From Woeseia sp. (GTDB taxonomy: Bacteria > Pseudomonadota > Gammaproteobacteria > Steroidobacterales > Woeseiaceae): 6,132 nucleotides of DNA. The stretch spans positions 1-6,132 of the forward strand of contig QIHS01000196.1 in assembly GCA_003229095.1 (NCBI GenBank), in the 5' to 3' direction. Under the pieces are notes generated by a model. It was not told where the DNA came from, searched no databases, and saw nothing but the letters and a program-made list of their open reading frames with translations. Both the position numbers and the translations under genes were made by a program. Positions 5,496-6,132 of this stretch are shown in pieces; the stretch's first letter is position 1; each line of letters begins with the position of its first letter.

Positions 5496-6132
5496 ATGCG
5501 CGACAAGACCCGTATTCTGGCTTTGGGGGCAATTCTGGCCGCTAGCATGCTCGCAGCCTGTGGCTCGGACGATTCAACCACCGAGGAGACACCCGCAGTC
5601 GCTGCAACTACTGAATCGAATGGCTTGTCCAGTCATCAGCAGCTTGCCAAGGAAATCCTCCATGAACTCATCGAAATCGATACCACAGATGCTACTGGCG
5701 ACAACACGGCAGCTGCCCAGGCGATGGCGAATCGATTGCTCGCGGCAGGATTCCCCGCTGAGGATGTGCAGGTACTCGCGCCGGCAGACAGAAAAGGCAA
5801 CCTGGTCGCCAGGTACCGAGGTCGAGATTCCGGACGCAAGCCTTTATTGCTGCTTGCCCATATCGATGTTGTTGCCGCAGACCCGGCAGACTGGACGCTC
5901 GACCCGTTTACCTTCATCGAACAAGACGGTTACTTTTATGGCCGCGGCACGACAGACGACAAGGATGAGGCCGCAATTCATATCGCCAACCTGATCCGCC
6001 TTAAAGAAGAAGGCTTCCAGCCTGATCGCGACATCATCGTCGCATTGACGGCGGATGAAGAAGGCGGCAATCACAACGGCGTCGTTTGGCTACTCGAAAA
6101 CCATCGCGAACTGATTGACGCGGAATATGCCA
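5496..6132 (+). CDS. Lipoprotein M20-family metallopeptidase, 3' end outside the window
   Basis: The first 212 codons of a zinc-dependent exopeptidase of the M20/M28 fold; full family members have about 450-500 residues. The start is ATG at 5496. Residues 1-21 form a lipoprotein signal peptide with lipobox LAAC (Cys22), followed by GSDD and a Thr/Glu/Ala-rich linker to about residue 45. Asp at +3 and +4 rather than +2 would not give a clear inner-membrane retention signal, so outer-membrane anchoring facing the periplasm is likely. The catalytic domain shows LLLLAHIDVV (metal ligand His122 and the nearby Asp124), GRGTTDDK (bridging Asp154) and ALTADEEGG (general base Glu188, ligand Glu189). 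All the expected N-terminal metal-site residues are intact. The remaining histidine ligand and the dimerisation domain fall beyond the window. It probably trims peptides or dipeptides in the periplasm; the substrate cannot be told. It is divergent from the RidA gene. Confidence 0.9.
   Translation, partial: MRDKTRILALGAILAASMLAACGSDDSTTEETPAVAATTESNGLSSHQQLAKEILHELIEIDTTDATGDNTAAAQAMANRLLAAGFPAEDVQVLAPADRKGNLVARYRGRDSGRKPLLLLAHIDVVAADPADWTLDPFTFIEQDGYFYGRGTTDDKDEAAIHIANLIRLKEEGFQPDRDIIVALTADEEGGNHNGVVWLLENHRELIDAEYA

Noticed and set aside
5293..5994. Plus-strand open frame of 233 codons
   Set aside because: It overlaps the M20 peptidase gene in another frame. The M20 frame has a lipobox, metal-site motifs and a ribosome site; this one has none.

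Overview
The window is an ordinary-looking stretch of a moderately GC-rich bacterial chromosome, probably from a gammaproteobacterium. The best lineage hint is the membrane FlgO/TolB-like plus TPR protein at 3033-4793; proteins of this architecture are numerous in marine and soil Gammaproteobacteria such as Woeseiaceae and Wenzhouxiangellaceae. This assignment is inference. There is no phage, IS, CRISPR, tRNA or rRNA signal, and I see no convincing new multi-gene system.

Left part (44-2400, minus strand): an exported S9-family (prolyl oligopeptidase/dipeptidyl-peptidase type) serine peptidase reads through from 2108 to 44 only if two frameshifts are bridged. One is an apparent 2-base insertion near 1960 and the other an apparent deletion of about 13 bases near 383-390. 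Upstream of it, on the same strand, 2190-2400 holds a decayed ParA-family ATPase. A short Walker A' segment (LIDFDPQGASMRWLE) is joined out of frame to what looks like the family's C-terminal tail, with the Walker A and central domain missing. Two neighbouring broken genes suggest local gene decay, although sequencing error could explain part of the S9 damage.

Middle part (2463-4793, plus strand): an intact small cupin protein is followed, 72 bases later, by the 586-residue membrane-anchored FlgO/TPR protein. Both upstream regions share the same short elements (AATCG-GTAGTATC and CTGGCGAG), and the second forms a perfect 8-bp inverted repeat before the TPR gene. A mismatched hairpin lies between the convergent TPR and RidA genes.

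Right part (4844-6132): a RidA-family protein with an export signal (minus) is divergent from a lipoprotein M20-family metallopeptidase (plus), which runs off the window end. Their 190-bp shared intergenic region holds a good -10 box framed exactly by a 6-bp inverted repeat, and a 17-bp near-palindrome.

The recurring theme is the cell envelope: two exported peptidases, an exported RidA and a membrane/periplasmic TPR protein. The sequence does not show a shared pathway linking them.
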